64,000 bases of DNA from Pseudoduganella violacea. Its GTDB lineage: Bacteria; Pseudomonadota; Gammaproteobacteria; Burkholderiales; Burkholderiaceae_D. Shown here in pieces: positions 41,496 to 49,701 of this stretch. The stretch is from NCBI RefSeq assembly GCF_014191875.1, contig NZ_JACHXD010000021.1, forward strand, positions 1-64,000, written 5' to 3'. The notes below the pieces were generated by a model that saw only the letters and a list, made by a program, of their open reading frames with translations, searched no databases and was not told the origin of the DNA. Within the stretch, counting starts at the first letter, position 1, and each line of letters opens with the position of its first letter. Made by a program: the position numbers and the translations under genes.

Positions 41496-42011
41496 ATGTC
41501 CACTGGCGTTCCAATCCAGCCGCGCGATTCACGCGGCTATGTCATGTTGCCGCAGGCGCCCGAGGATGCCGGTTACTACGTGTATGGAAACGTAGGCCAT
41601 GTGCGGGGTACCGGCCACTTGGCGCAATACGCTCACCCTAATCTGCTGTCCCTGATTTTCTTCATTGAACGGGAGTGGCAGGCCGTCGATGAGCGGAAGT
41701 TCGGCATCGGCAATATCAGCTTGGCCGAGGGCCGCAAATACGAACACGATGGGCACCGAAAAGGTATTGAGATGGATATCCGACCGGTCCGGAAGGACAA
41801 ATTGACAGGCGAAGCGGCGCGCTGCTCACGCTTTGATGTGAAGGTCTATGATCGCGAGGCCACAATCAAACTGATCTGCCTGTTTTTGCAGCATCCGATG
41901 GTGAGCAAAGTCTTTTTTAACGATGACAAGGTGCAGCAGGCGTGTGGCCGCGTTCGCTCTCTGAAAGGCCATGATGACCATATTCATATCGAGATCCGGG
42001 AGTGTCCATGA
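41496..42011 (+). CDS. MepA-like (M74/M15) zinc murein endopeptidase, probable T6SS effector
   Basis: 171 residues, no signal peptide. A complete LAS-peptidase zinc site is visible: H87-x2-G-x3-D94 (HRKGIEMD) and the H162-x-H164 strand (GHDDHIHIEI), close to the penicillin-insensitive endopeptidase MepA. Such enzymes cut D-Ala-meso-DAP cross-links in peptidoglycan. Lack of export signal, placement right behind hcp (GAGGAGG ribosome site over the hcp stop) and a coupled exported small protein behind it all fit delivery through Hcp into a rival's periplasm. The effector role is inferred; the enzyme class is directly supported. Confidence 0.82.
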   Translation: MSTGVPIQPRDSRGYVMLPQAPEDAGYYVYGNVGHVRGTGHLAQYAHPNLLSLIFFIEREWQAVDERKFGIGNISLAEGRKYEHDGHRKGIEMDIRPVRKDKLTGEAARCSRFDVKVYDREATIKLICLFLQHPMVSKVFFNDDKVQQACGRVRSLKGHDDHIHIEIRECP

Positions 42012-42391
42012 CGGCGCGGATCGTATGCTTGGTCGGTGCGTTAGCGCTCTATCCCTTATCACACGCTGTTGAGAAGAGAGAGGAGCGTCGCTACGGCGCC
42101 CAGATGCTTAAGGGCGACTACTATGTCTATGGCGGCACATTGGCGGAGATGCTGCCGCCGACGCGCAAAGACCGGAAAGTGGCGTTCATGCTCAAGGGGG
42201 CGCTGGCGAAGGAACTTTTCGACCAGATCGGGCCGGATGTGAAAAAAGCCGATGCATGTAGTTCCGCTTTGGATTTCCGGCAAAGGCGAAGAGCCGATCT
42301 CGATTGCACCTATACGCAAGAAGACGGCTATTCATGCTATTTCGGACTGGACGTGGTTACCGGCAAAGGTACCCATGGCTCCATCTGTTGA
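42008..42391 (+). CDS. Exported small protein, probable immunity factor
   Basis: 127 residues; signal peptide about 1-20 (ARIVCLVGALALYPLSHA), mature part of 107 residues with four Cys after the signal (DACSS, DLDCT, YSCYFG, GSIC), possibly two disulfides, as expected in the periplasm. I recognise no named domain, but the end DGYSCYFGLDVVTGKGTHGS looks like small exported proteins found behind T6SS effectors. The ATG overlaps the effector stop (ATGA), so both are translated together. A protector of the host cell against the endopeptidase is the obvious hypothesis. Confidence 0.72.
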   Translation: MTARIVCLVGALALYPLSHAVEKREERRYGAQMLKGDYYVYGGTLAEMLPPTRKDRKVAFMLKGALAKELFDQIGPDVKKADACSSALDFRQRRRADLDCTYTQEDGYSCYFGLDVVTGKGTHGSIC

Positions 42392-42433
42392 TGTTCAGTG
42401 ATGGGGCGGCGCGCTTGCCTTGGACCGCCGGGC

Positions 42434-43384
42434 TTACTTGATTTTAGCCCGTGGATGGGCCTTGTCGTAAACCTGGGCCAGATGCTGGAAATCGAGGGCG
42501 GTATATACCTGGGTCGAGGTGATGCTGGCGTGGCCCAGCATATCCTGCACGGCGCGCAGGTCGCCCGAGGATTGCAGCACGTGCGAGGCAAACGAATGGC
42601 GCAGCATATGCGGGTGGACGTGGACCGGCGCCCCCGTGGCTTGGGCATGGCGGGCCAGGCGCAGCTGCACCACGCGCGGCGAGACGCGCCGGCCACGCTC
42701 GTTGAGGAAGAGGGCGGCGCTGCCGTCGCTGGCGGCCGGGCGCACGGCCAGCCAGGCGGTGAGGGCGGCCAGGGCGGCGTGGCCGACCGGCACGCGGCGC
42801 ATCTTGCCGCCCTTGCCGGTGACCACCACTTCGGCATTTTCGGCTTCCAGCCAGCCGGACGAGGCGGGCTGGCCATCTTCGGCCTTGTGGAAGCGCACAT
42901 CGAGGCCGGTCAGCTCGGACACCCGCAGCCCGCTCGAATACAGCAGCTCGAACATGGCGTGGTTGCACAGCTCGGCCGGCTCCCGGGCGGCGGCGGCCGT
43001 GCGCGCCGGCGTCGCCACCAGTTGCACGGCGTCGTCCACCGACAGGGCTTTGGGCAGGGTTTTGGCGCGTTTCGGCGGGCGCACGCCCTGCACCGGGTTG
43101 GCGGCCAGGCTGGCATGCCGGCTGAGCCAGTCGAAAAAGCCGCGCCAGCTCGACAGCTTGCGCGCGATCGAGCGCGGATCGAGGCCGCGCGCATGGAGTT
43201 TGGCCGTGTAGCGGCGGATGGCGTGCTGGTCCAGTTCGGTCCAGGCCGTTTCGCCGCTGAGTTCGTGCAGCTCGCGCAGGTCGCGGCCGTAGGCGGCCAC
43301 GGTATGCGCGGACAGCTTGCGCTGCGCGGCCAGCTGGTCGAGGAAGGCGTCCACCCAGTCCGGCTTGGCGCGCGGCGCGCTCAT
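42434..43384 (-). CDS. xerC: Site-specific tyrosine recombinase XerC
   Basis: 316 residues. Works with XerD at dif to resolve chromosome dimers. N-terminal SAM-like core-binding domain, then the catalytic domain with Arg in SSGLRVSELTGL, the H-x-x-R of HPHMLRHSFASH, His in MLGHASI and the nucleophile Tyr in STQVYTAL. All residues intact. DUF484 lies 4 bases upstream, as in E. coli and Burkholderiales, where dapF is normally next to it. Confidence 0.94.
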   Translation of the reverse strand: MSAPRAKPDWVDAFLDQLAAQRKLSAHTVAAYGRDLRELHELSGETAWTELDQHAIRRYTAKLHARGLDPRSIARKLSSWRGFFDWLSRHASLAANPVQGVRPPKRAKTLPKALSVDDAVQLVATPARTAAAAREPAELCNHAMFELLYSSGLRVSELTGLDVRFHKAEDGQPASSGWLEAENAEVVVTGKGGKMRRVPVGHAALAALTAWLAVRPAASDGSAALFLNERGRRVSPRVVQLRLARHAQATGAPVHVHPHMLRHSFASHVLQSSGDLRAVQDMLGHASITSTQVYTALDFQHLAQVYDKAHPRAKIK

Positions 43385-43388
43385 GGGA

Positions 43389-44060
43389 TCAGGCCGTCAG
43401 CGGGGCCAGCGCGACGCTGGCCGTTTCGCCGATATGCACCAGGAAGTCGGTGGCCATCAGCGAGGTGAAGCGTTCGGTATCGGGCGAGCCGAGGATCAGC
43501 AGGCCGAAGGCGGCGCCCTTGCTGCCCGGCTGGCGCAGGGCGATGATGACGGTGGACTGGATGCCGGCGGCGTCGTCCAGCCAGCGCACGGCCTCGAAAT
43601 CGTTATTGCTGCCGCAGTAAGGCGCTTGCAGGCTGTTGGCGAACAGGCGCGCGTCGTCCGACACGTCCTGGGCGAACCATTCGCCGGCATAGGCGGCGGC
43701 CGGAGTGAACAGGCGCAGCGTGGCTTGCGGCACGTGGAAGCTGTGTTTCAGTCCGTCCACCAGATCGCGCGGCAGCGCGGCCAAGGCGCGCGGCTGCAGC
43801 AGTTTCTGGTTCCAGCTGTGGAAGCGGTTGGCGATGGTCTGGTTTTCCTGGGCATTGCGGCTCAGATCGGCCATGCGCAGTTCCAGCGCCTTGTATTTCT
43901 CGCGCATCACTTCCATTTGGCGCTCTTGCAACGACACGGCCCGTCCCGTCAGCGGGCTGGACAGCTTTACTTCGCCCAGCAGATTAGCGTGTTCTTCGAA
44001 GAAATGCGGGTGGTCAGCCAGGTATTGCGCGACGGTCTTGGAATCCAGTGTTGCGGTCAT
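43389..44060 (-). CDS. DUF484 family protein
   Basis: 223 residues with the family pattern: N-terminal YLADHPHFFEEHANLLGEVKL, a coiled segment (about 40-80), then a GAF-like C-terminal domain. Function unknown; conserved next to xerC and dapF in proteobacteria (E. coli YigA position). Here dapF is 5 kb away. The start is near a DUF484-gene leader with AATTTCG-poor context; no strong ribosome site. Confidence 0.9.
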   Translation of the reverse strand: MTATLDSKTVAQYLADHPHFFEEHANLLGEVKLSSPLTGRAVSLQERQMEVMREKYKALELRMADLSRNAQENQTIANRFHSWNQKLLQPRALAALPRDLVDGLKHSFHVPQATLRLFTPAAAYAGEWFAQDVSDDARLFANSLQAPYCGSNNDFEAVRWLDDAAGIQSTVIIALRQPGSKGAAFGLLILGSPDTERFTSLMATDFLVHIGETASVALAPLTA

Positions 44061-44112
44061 TTTAATCAGGTCGAATTGGAGCCAACAGACATTTTACCCG
44101 ACGCGGGCCAGA

Positions 44113-44138
44113 AAAAAGACGCCCGCAGGCGTCTTTTT
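44113..44138 (-). terminator. Bidirectional Rho-independent terminator after the porin gene
   Basis: AAAAAGACGCC / GGCGTCTTTTT, 11-bp perfect stem with a CGCA loop. On the minus strand it follows the porin stop (44155) by 17 bases, separating the porin from DUF484-xerC. Confidence 0.88.
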
Positions 44139-44154
44139 GCGGGGTGGGCGCGGT

Positions 44155-45450
44155 TTAGAAGCGGTGGCGCATGCCGATCTGGATGCCTTTGCTGGACTGG
44201 CCGGGCACGGCGGTGAAGCCGCCCGAGGCGCTGGCGGCGCCGATAGCATATTGGCCTTCGTTCTTGTTTTTAATGTAAGCGGCCACCGTGTAGATATCGG
44301 TGCGCTTGGACAGATTGTAGTCGTAGCCGATGCCGTACTGGGTGGCGTCGCTCGGATTGGCGCGCCGGTCGTCCTGCTTGACGACGGAGGCCATCAGGCG
44401 GCCCGCCCCCATGCGGTAGTGGAAGCCGACCTGGTAGCTGACCGCGTCCAGGTAGAAATTGCGCACCAGCGCGGCGTTGAGCTGGCCCGCCAGCAGGGGG
44501 CCGAGAGCCGGGCCGAAGGCGGTGAACGTGGGCGCCAGCTGCTCATTGGCGTAGCGGATGATGACCGAGTTCTCGTTCTTCTGCTTGTGGGCGCCGAGGA
44601 AGAGCTTCCAGTTGTCGAAGGCATAGGAGCCGGCCAGGGTGTGCGTCACCAGGCCGCGGTTGCCGACCTGGTCGGCGCCGTAGTTATAGGCCGCGCCCAG
44701 ATCCCAGCCATTGGCCTTGTAGCGCAGGTTGGCGCCATAGGATTTCTTGTCCATGCCGATATAGCCGGAACGCTCGAAGCCATACATCAGAGCGGCGCCG
44801 ATGCCGTTCGGCAGCTCGATGCGGTATTGAATGGATTTGTCGGAGCGGATCGCGATGCCGGCCGTGAGCAGGCCGCCCAGGCCGCCGACGATGCCGCCCC
44901 AGCCGGCCGCCGTGCCGGACTCGAACACATCGCCGTTATTGAACACTTCATAGCCCGGCGTGTACATGCGGCCCATCAGGATCGCGCCCACCGGCGTGAT
45001 CAGGCCCACCATCGAGGTGCGGTCGAACAGGGCGCCATTGATATTGACGTTGACGGCCGGCTGCAGCGCGCCCTGCACTCCGGCCAGCAGGCGGGCGGCG
45101 GTGGCGGCGCCGCCGGCGGCCGCCGGCACCGTGAAGTTCAAGCCCTTGGTCAAGGCATAACCCTGGTTCGAGCTGAGGTTGCCGGTCTGCTGGCGCCCGG
45201 TGTCGAGCTCCACCCGCGCTTCCAGATTGAAGATGGCTTTGTAGCCGCCGCCGAGGTCTTCCGTGCCCTTGAAGCCGAGGCGCGAGCCGTCGGCGATGCC
45301 GCTCACCAGCTTGGTGCGCGAATCGCTGCCGCCATTGTTCACATACATGACGCCGGCATCGGCGATGCCGTAGATCGTGACCGAGGATTGGGCCAGGGCC
45401 GGCCCGGCAAAGCATGCTGCAATGGCTAAGGCAAGGAATCGGTTCTTCAT
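44155..45450 (-). CDS. Gram-negative (Burkholderiales-type) porin
   Basis: 431 residues: signal peptide (about 1-20, ending ALA), then the opening QSSVTIYGIADAGVMYVNNG typical of betaproteobacterial general porins, beta-strands throughout, and a C-terminal Phe (MRHRF) needed for BAM assembly. Outer-membrane diffusion pore; a trimer is likely. A second porin gene lies 136 bases upstream in the same direction. A good AGGAGAC ribosome site precedes it. Terminator downstream. Confidence 0.93.
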   Translation of the reverse strand: MKNRFLALAIAACFAGPALAQSSVTIYGIADAGVMYVNNGGSDSRTKLVSGIADGSRLGFKGTEDLGGGYKAIFNLEARVELDTGRQQTGNLSSNQGYALTKGLNFTVPAAAGGAATAARLLAGVQGALQPAVNVNINGALFDRTSMVGLITPVGAILMGRMYTPGYEVFNNGDVFESGTAAGWGGIVGGLGGLLTAGIAIRSDKSIQYRIELPNGIGAALMYGFERSGYIGMDKKSYGANLRYKANGWDLGAAYNYGADQVGNRGLVTHTLAGSYAFDNWKLFLGAHKQKNENSVIIRYANEQLAPTFTAFGPALGPLLAGQLNAALVRNFYLDAVSYQVGFHYRMGAGRLMASVVKQDDRRANPSDATQYGIGYDYNLSKRTDIYTVAAYIKNKNEGQYAIGAASASGGFTAVPGQSSKGIQIGMRHRF

Positions 45451-45586
45451 GCTGTCTCCTGAATGTTTTTGTATTGAAAAACGAACGTCCGTACTAATTC
45501 AATGCGCAACACGGCAGCGGCCACGTCTCCGTCGAAAAAAAGGCGGCATGGTTGCCCATGGCCGCCCAGTTCATGCGCGAGGCATC

Positions 45587-46621
45587 TCAGAAGTTGTGGT
45601 GCACACCCAGGCTGAAGGTATTCACCTTGGTGGCGGCTTTTTTATTCGAAGCGTCGATATACAGATAAGTGCGGGCCGACAGATTGTGCTCGTAGCCCAG
45701 CGAGAACTGCTTGGTCTTCGGCAGGCCGTCCGGCTCCTTGCGGCCATAGCCGGCCAGGATCTTGCCCATGCCCACGGTGTAGTTGGCGCCCACCACCCAG
45801 GCCTTGGTGGTGTCGTTGACGGCCTTGGTATGGCCCTCGTCCTGGTGCTGGTAGGAGGCCATCAGTTTCAGGTCGGCGATCGGCTTGACCCAGGCGGCCA
45901 CGGACCACAATTTGGTTTCCACGGCATTGCGCTCGCCGCCCGCCATCAGCGAGAAGCTCGGCGCGGTATACGTGGCGCTGACCGAATACGGATTGGCCGA
46001 CGGCACGGCATTGGCCGGGTATTGCGGCGCCAGCGCGGTGCCGCGGCCGATGATGGCCGGGCTGTTGTTCGCTTCCTTGGCGGCCACCGTCACATTCAGC
46101 TGGAAGCCGTTGTAGACCGGGGTGTTATAGAAGACCGCGTTGGAGAAGCGGTTGCGCGAGTTGCCCACCTGGCTCAGCGGATCGCTGGTATAGCCGGCCA
46201 CGTGCAGGTCGGTCTGGAAACCGGCCGGGGTCGGCATGCCGGACCAGGGCTCGTAGCCGGTCGAGGTTTCCTGGTAGGCGGTCAGGCCGCGGCCGAAGCG
46301 GATGGTGCCGAAGTCGCCTTGCAGGCCGACCCGGCTCTGGCCCTGGAATAGCGGACGGCTGTTGGCGCCGGAAGTGTTTTCGATGGTGCCGGTATCCGAC
46401 TCGTAGCGGATTTCCAGCTGGAACAGCGCTTTCAAACCGCTGCCCAGGTCTTCCACGCCGCGGAAGCCCAGTTTATTGTTATCCCGTTTGCTTACTTGGG
46501 TGGTCGTGCCCGTTTGTTTGAGCAGGCCGGCATCGACCGTGCCGTAGATCGTGACAGACGATTGCGCGTAGGCGCCGCTGAAGGCTCCCATCATTGCCAA
46601 GGCCAGCAGGGATTTCTTCAT
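45587..46621 (-). CDS. Gram-negative porin
   Basis: 344 residues: signal peptide (about 1-19, ending AYA), QSSVTIYGTVDAGLLKQTG start, 16-strand general porin layout and C-terminal Phe (HHNF). It is a paralogue of the 431-residue porin next to it but clearly diverged and shorter, so this is an old tandem pair. AAAGGAAG lies ahead of the ATG. A 136-base region with no terminator recognised separates the two. Confidence 0.93.
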   Translation of the reverse strand: MKKSLLALAMMGAFSGAYAQSSVTIYGTVDAGLLKQTGTTTQVSKRDNNKLGFRGVEDLGSGLKALFQLEIRYESDTGTIENTSGANSRPLFQGQSRVGLQGDFGTIRFGRGLTAYQETSTGYEPWSGMPTPAGFQTDLHVAGYTSDPLSQVGNSRNRFSNAVFYNTPVYNGFQLNVTVAAKEANNSPAIIGRGTALAPQYPANAVPSANPYSVSATYTAPSFSLMAGGERNAVETKLWSVAAWVKPIADLKLMASYQHQDEGHTKAVNDTTKAWVVGANYTVGMGKILAGYGRKEPDGLPKTKQFSLGYEHNLSARTYLYIDASNKKAATKVNTFSLGVHHNF

Positions 46622-47072
46622 TTGTTCTTCCTTTATAAGAATAATCGGTCAAAAGATCCAAAAGCCAGGAGTGCGTCTCGAACACTCGCGGGAGTGCGCT
46701 GCGTGCACCCGGATGACTGCACCTTACTGGCTGGTCCCGGCAAACACCGCCGTCTTGGTTGATTGAAGCCAGAAGATTTGGTCAAAAGCCCGTGTTTTCA
46801 GGCTTCCTGTTGTATTTCTGAAACGCTTAATTCCAACGCATTGCTGATTTGTTGTCTATATTGCCCCTTGAGTCTGGCCGCCTGGTATCCCCCGCTTTTT
46901 TGCGCCAGATCAAGCGCCCGCCATTTTGCGGCGCGGAGTGAGGCGGCTACGCGACACTCGCTGCAATCAGCCATCGCGTAGTGCATTTGGTTTGTGGCAA
47001 TATCATCGGAAAAGCAGCTCGGATCCGCATGCCAGCAGTGTTTGCTGGGATGAACCAATACATAGTGGAACG
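46622..47072. other. 450-base region without a clear gene
   Basis: It separates the porin pair from the Sel1 gene. Base composition is more A+T-rich than the surroundings. It holds one doubtful minus-strand frame (46798-47058), a small CACTCGCGGGAGTG hairpin (46684-46697) and two GGTCAAAAG copies (near 46648 and 46779). No promoter with both boxes well matched was found. It may contain the upstream control region of the porin. Confidence 0.5.
46798..47058 (-). CDS. Doubtful small protein
   Basis: 86 residues, or 58 from the internal ATG at 46974. The last part (KWRALDLAQKSGGYQAARLKGQYRQQISNALELS) is helical and protein-like, and the codon choice is plausible. No ribosome binding site is convincing and I recognise no family. 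It could be a small regulator or just open sequence in the spacer. Confidence 0.28.
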   Translation of the reverse strand: MVHPSKHCWHADPSCFSDDIATNQMHYAMADCSECRVAASLRAAKWRALDLAQKSGGYQAARLKGQYRQQISNALELSVSEIQQEA

Positions 47073-48686
47073 ATGGCGAACCGTGAAGAGCTAGGGATCA
47101 TCCGGGGGGCGCGCGCAGGCGACCCCTCCTGCCAGCTGGCCCTGGGCCGGCTGTATTTATTCGGCGGCGCCAGCCTGCCGATGAGCATGCCCACCGCCTT
47201 GCACTGGCTGAGCCGTGCCGCCCAGCAAGGACAGGAAGACGCTTGGCGCCTGATCGGCCAACACATCAGTTTTGAATATGCCCAGCATGGCGGCGAAGCC
47301 GTGCTGGCATGGTATGAGCGCGCCAGCGATGCGGGCCTGCTGCCGGCGGCCGTGGTGCTGGCCCAGCTGGTGCAGCAGACGGCCACGGCCAACGCCGCCT
47401 TGCGCGGCAAGGCTTGGCGCGCGCTGCAGGCGGCGGCCCAGGCCGGCATGCCGCAGGCGCAGCGTCTGCTGGCCGGCTGGCCCGGCATGGCGCCCACCGC
47501 GCCGCGCGGCGCGGCCAGCGTGGCGCCCGCGCCGGCGGTCCGCGCCAGCGCCGTCCCGGCCGCCACGCCAGCCAGCCAGCCGCTGCGCGGTGACAGTGCG
47601 CCGGCTTGCCTGGCCGACGCCGCGCGCGCCGCCAACGCCATCAACGCTCAGCTGGAACAAGCCTGGCAAGACTTGCCGCGCCGCGGCTTCCTGGCCCAGG
47701 CCCAGGACTTGGCGCGCACGCTGGCCCAGCAGGCGCCGCAAGACTTGGAAGCGGCGCGCGCCGCCGGCTGGCAGCTGGAAACCCCGCAGAGCCAGTTGTT
47801 CGCGCGCTGCGCCCAGGCCTTGAGCGAGCTGGCCGACAGCGGCGCCGCGCTGGACGCGGCCGATGAGGCCGACCTGCAGCGTTTTCGCGAACTGGCCGCC
47901 CATGGCGGCGACCGCAACGCCCAGCTGGCGCTGGGCCTGTCGTTTGCGCGCATGAACTGTGAAGGCGACCGCATGCCGCGCGGCAATGGCGCCGTCAATT
48001 TCAAGCGCGCCATCCGCTGGCTGACCCAGGCCGGCGAGCAAGGGCTGGCCGAAGCCTGGTTCGCCCTGTCGCGCATCTATAACAAACCGGAATTTTCCCA
48101 GCGCAGCCTGCTCGAAGCGCAAGCCTGCCTGGAGCGCGCCGCCGATATGGGCCACAGCGGCGCCCAGCTCGAATGCGGCATCCACGCCTGGCGCACCCGG
48201 CGCGGCGGCGAGCAGAACGATGTGCGCGCCGCCTACTGGCTGCAAAAAGCCGCCGCCCAAGGCAGCGCCGAAGCGCAAGCCGCGCTCGAACGCATCGCCC
48301 CGGCCGGACCGCCCGAAAGCTGGGCCAGCACGCTCTTGCCCCTGCTCACGCGCGAACTGCTCAGCAGTCAACCGCTGCTGGCCGCCCGCATCGAACTGGC
48401 CAGCCTGTTCCAGCTCAGCCGCGCCGAAGCCCTGCTGCTCGACGTCAAGGCCGCCGACCAGGGCCACTGCCTGGTGATCGACATCCGCGCCAGTTATGGC
48501 CGCAGCAAACGGCGGCTGGTGCTGATTCGCAGCGCCCAGCAGCGCCAGGCGCTGGACCGCATCCAGCGCCAGTTCGAACAGATCGACTGCAGCCTGGCCG
48601 GTCCCGAAGGCAACTACCGCCAGCGCCTCTACCGCTTCAAGACCTGGCTCATCAGTGTCGCCGGCGGCGACTTGCTCGCCGCCTGA
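47073..48686 (+). CDS. Sel1-repeat protein with unknown C-terminal domain
   Basis: 538 residues, no signal peptide. Sel1-like helical repeats occur at the N-terminus (about 10-125) and again about 290-420 (ARMNCEGD..., LTQAGEQGLAEAWFALSRIY, AADMGHSGAQLECGIHAW). In between is an Ala/Pro-rich linker (about 150-200). The C-terminal 110 residues (LLLDVKAADQGHCLVIDIRASYG) have no recognised family. Sel1 proteins usually act as scaffolds in signalling or secretion. ATG 47073 chosen because the repeats begin right after it; the 49-residue longer frame is unlike coding sequence. A large inverted repeat follows. Confidence 0.8.
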   Translation: MANREELGIIRGARAGDPSCQLALGRLYLFGGASLPMSMPTALHWLSRAAQQGQEDAWRLIGQHISFEYAQHGGEAVLAWYERASDAGLLPAAVVLAQLVQQTATANAALRGKAWRALQAAAQAGMPQAQRLLAGWPGMAPTAPRGAASVAPAPAVRASAVPAATPASQPLRGDSAPACLADAARAANAINAQLEQAWQDLPRRGFLAQAQDLARTLAQQAPQDLEAARAAGWQLETPQSQLFARCAQALSELADSGAALDAADEADLQRFRELAAHGGDRNAQLALGLSFARMNCEGDRMPRGNGAVNFKRAIRWLTQAGEQGLAEAWFALSRIYNKPEFSQRSLLEAQACLERAADMGHSGAQLECGIHAWRTRRGGEQNDVRAAYWLQKAAAQGSAEAQAALERIAPAGPPESWASTLLPLLTRELLSSQPLLAARIELASLFQLSRAEALLLDVKAADQGHCLVIDIRASYGRSKRRLVLIRSAQQRQALDRIQRQFEQIDCSLAGPEGNYRQRLYRFKTWLISVAGGDLLAA

Positions 48687-48695
48687 GTCCGCCAC

Positions 48696-48828
48696 CGTTT
48701 GATCTTGCGCAAACAATGCCCACCCTGGTGTCAGGCACTGGGGCCGGACATTTGCTGATCTAGATCAAAGAATGTCACACCCTGGTGCCTGACACCAGGG
48801 TGTGACATTGTTTGATGTGGCGCAAACG
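48696..48828. repeat. Large inverted repeat (paired REP-like palindromes)
   Basis: Two copies of one ~57-base unit face each other (48696-48752 and, inverted, 48771-48828), around an 18-base centre holding the palindrome GATCTAGATC. The right-hand copy contains a perfect 17-bp stem AATGTCACACCCTGGTG with a CCTGA loop; the left-hand copy has decayed, losing most of that symmetry (GGTGTCAGGCACTGGGG). Outer ends CGTTTG / CAAACG match. It lies between the convergent Sel1 and dapF genes. The unit resembles palindromes I associate with Oxalobacteraceae intergenic regions. Confidence 0.75.
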
Positions 48829-48837
48829 GGAGCGGGT

Positions 48838-49701
48838 TTAGACGGTGATTTCGCCTTCGAAGACGGTGACGGCGGGGCCGGTCAGGTAGACGGGCTGGCC
48901 TTCGCCGGCCCAGGCGATCGAGAGGCGGCCGCCGCGCGCGTCCACCGTGACCGGGGAGTCGAGCAGGCCGCGCCGGATGCCGGCCACGGCGGCGGCGCAG
49001 GCGCCCGTGCCGCAGGCCAGGGTTTCGCCGGCGCCGCGCTCAAACACGCGCAGCTTGATGTGCTGGCGGCTCATCAGCTGCATGAAGCCGGCGTTGACGC
49101 GCTTGGGGAAGCGCGGGTGATGCTCGATCAGCGGGCCGGTCAGCTCGACCGGGGCCAGGTCGACGTCGGCCACCACTTGCACGGCGTGCGGGTTGCCCAT
49201 CGATACCACCGACACTTGCACCTGCTCGCGCTCGCCGCCGAGTTCGAGCAGCAGCGGCCACAGCGTATCGCGGCCTTCGGGCTGGCCGCTCAGGCCATCG
49301 GCGTCGAAGGGGATGGCGGCCGGCTCGAGCACGGGCGCGCCCATGTCGACCGTCACGCTGCCTTCGCTTTCGAGGCGCGGCGAGATGATGCCGGCCTTGG
49401 TTTCGACCGTGATCTGGGCCTTGCCGGTCAAGCCTTTTTCGGCGACGAATTTGACGAAGGCGCGCGCGCCGTTGCCGCATTGCTCGACTTCGCCGCCATC
49501 GTTGTTGAAGATGCGGTAACGGAAGTCGCAGCCGGGCTGGCTGGCCGTTTCGACCACCAGGATCTGGTCGGCGCCGATGCCGAAGCGGCGGTCGGCCAGC
49601 GCCTGCCACTGGGCCGCCGTGAAGTCCACTTGCTGGTTGATGGCGTCGATGACGATGAAGTCATTGCCGGCGCCGTGCATCTTGGTGAATTTGAGTTTCA
49701 T
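48838..49701 (-). CDS. dapF: Diaminopimelate epimerase
   Basis: 287 residues. Converts LL- to meso-diaminopimelate for lysine and peptidoglycan. Both catalytic Cys are present: EQCGNGARAF and LACGTGACAAAV. N-terminal MKLKFTKMHGAGNDFIVID is the family signature. The start overlaps the stop of the upstream acyltransferase (ATGA), so it is part of the lpxL-lpxL-dapF operon. In most relatives DUF484 and xerC follow directly; here an unrelated 5-kb stretch lies between. Confidence 0.97.
   Translation of the reverse strand: MKLKFTKMHGAGNDFIVIDAINQQVDFTAAQWQALADRRFGIGADQILVVETASQPGCDFRYRIFNNDGGEVEQCGNGARAFVKFVAEKGLTGKAQITVETKAGIISPRLESEGSVTVDMGAPVLEPAAIPFDADGLSGQPEGRDTLWPLLLELGGEREQVQVSVVSMGNPHAVQVVADVDLAPVELTGPLIEHHPRFPKRVNAGFMQLMSRQHIKLRVFERGAGETLACGTGACAAAVAGIRRGLLDSPVTVDARGGRLSIAWAGEGQPVYLTGPAVTVFEGEITV

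Noticed and set aside
40993..42391. A complete T6SS gene cluster around hcp
   Set aside because: No TssB/C, ClpV, VgrG or membrane-complex gene is in the window; only the orphan cassette can be claimed.
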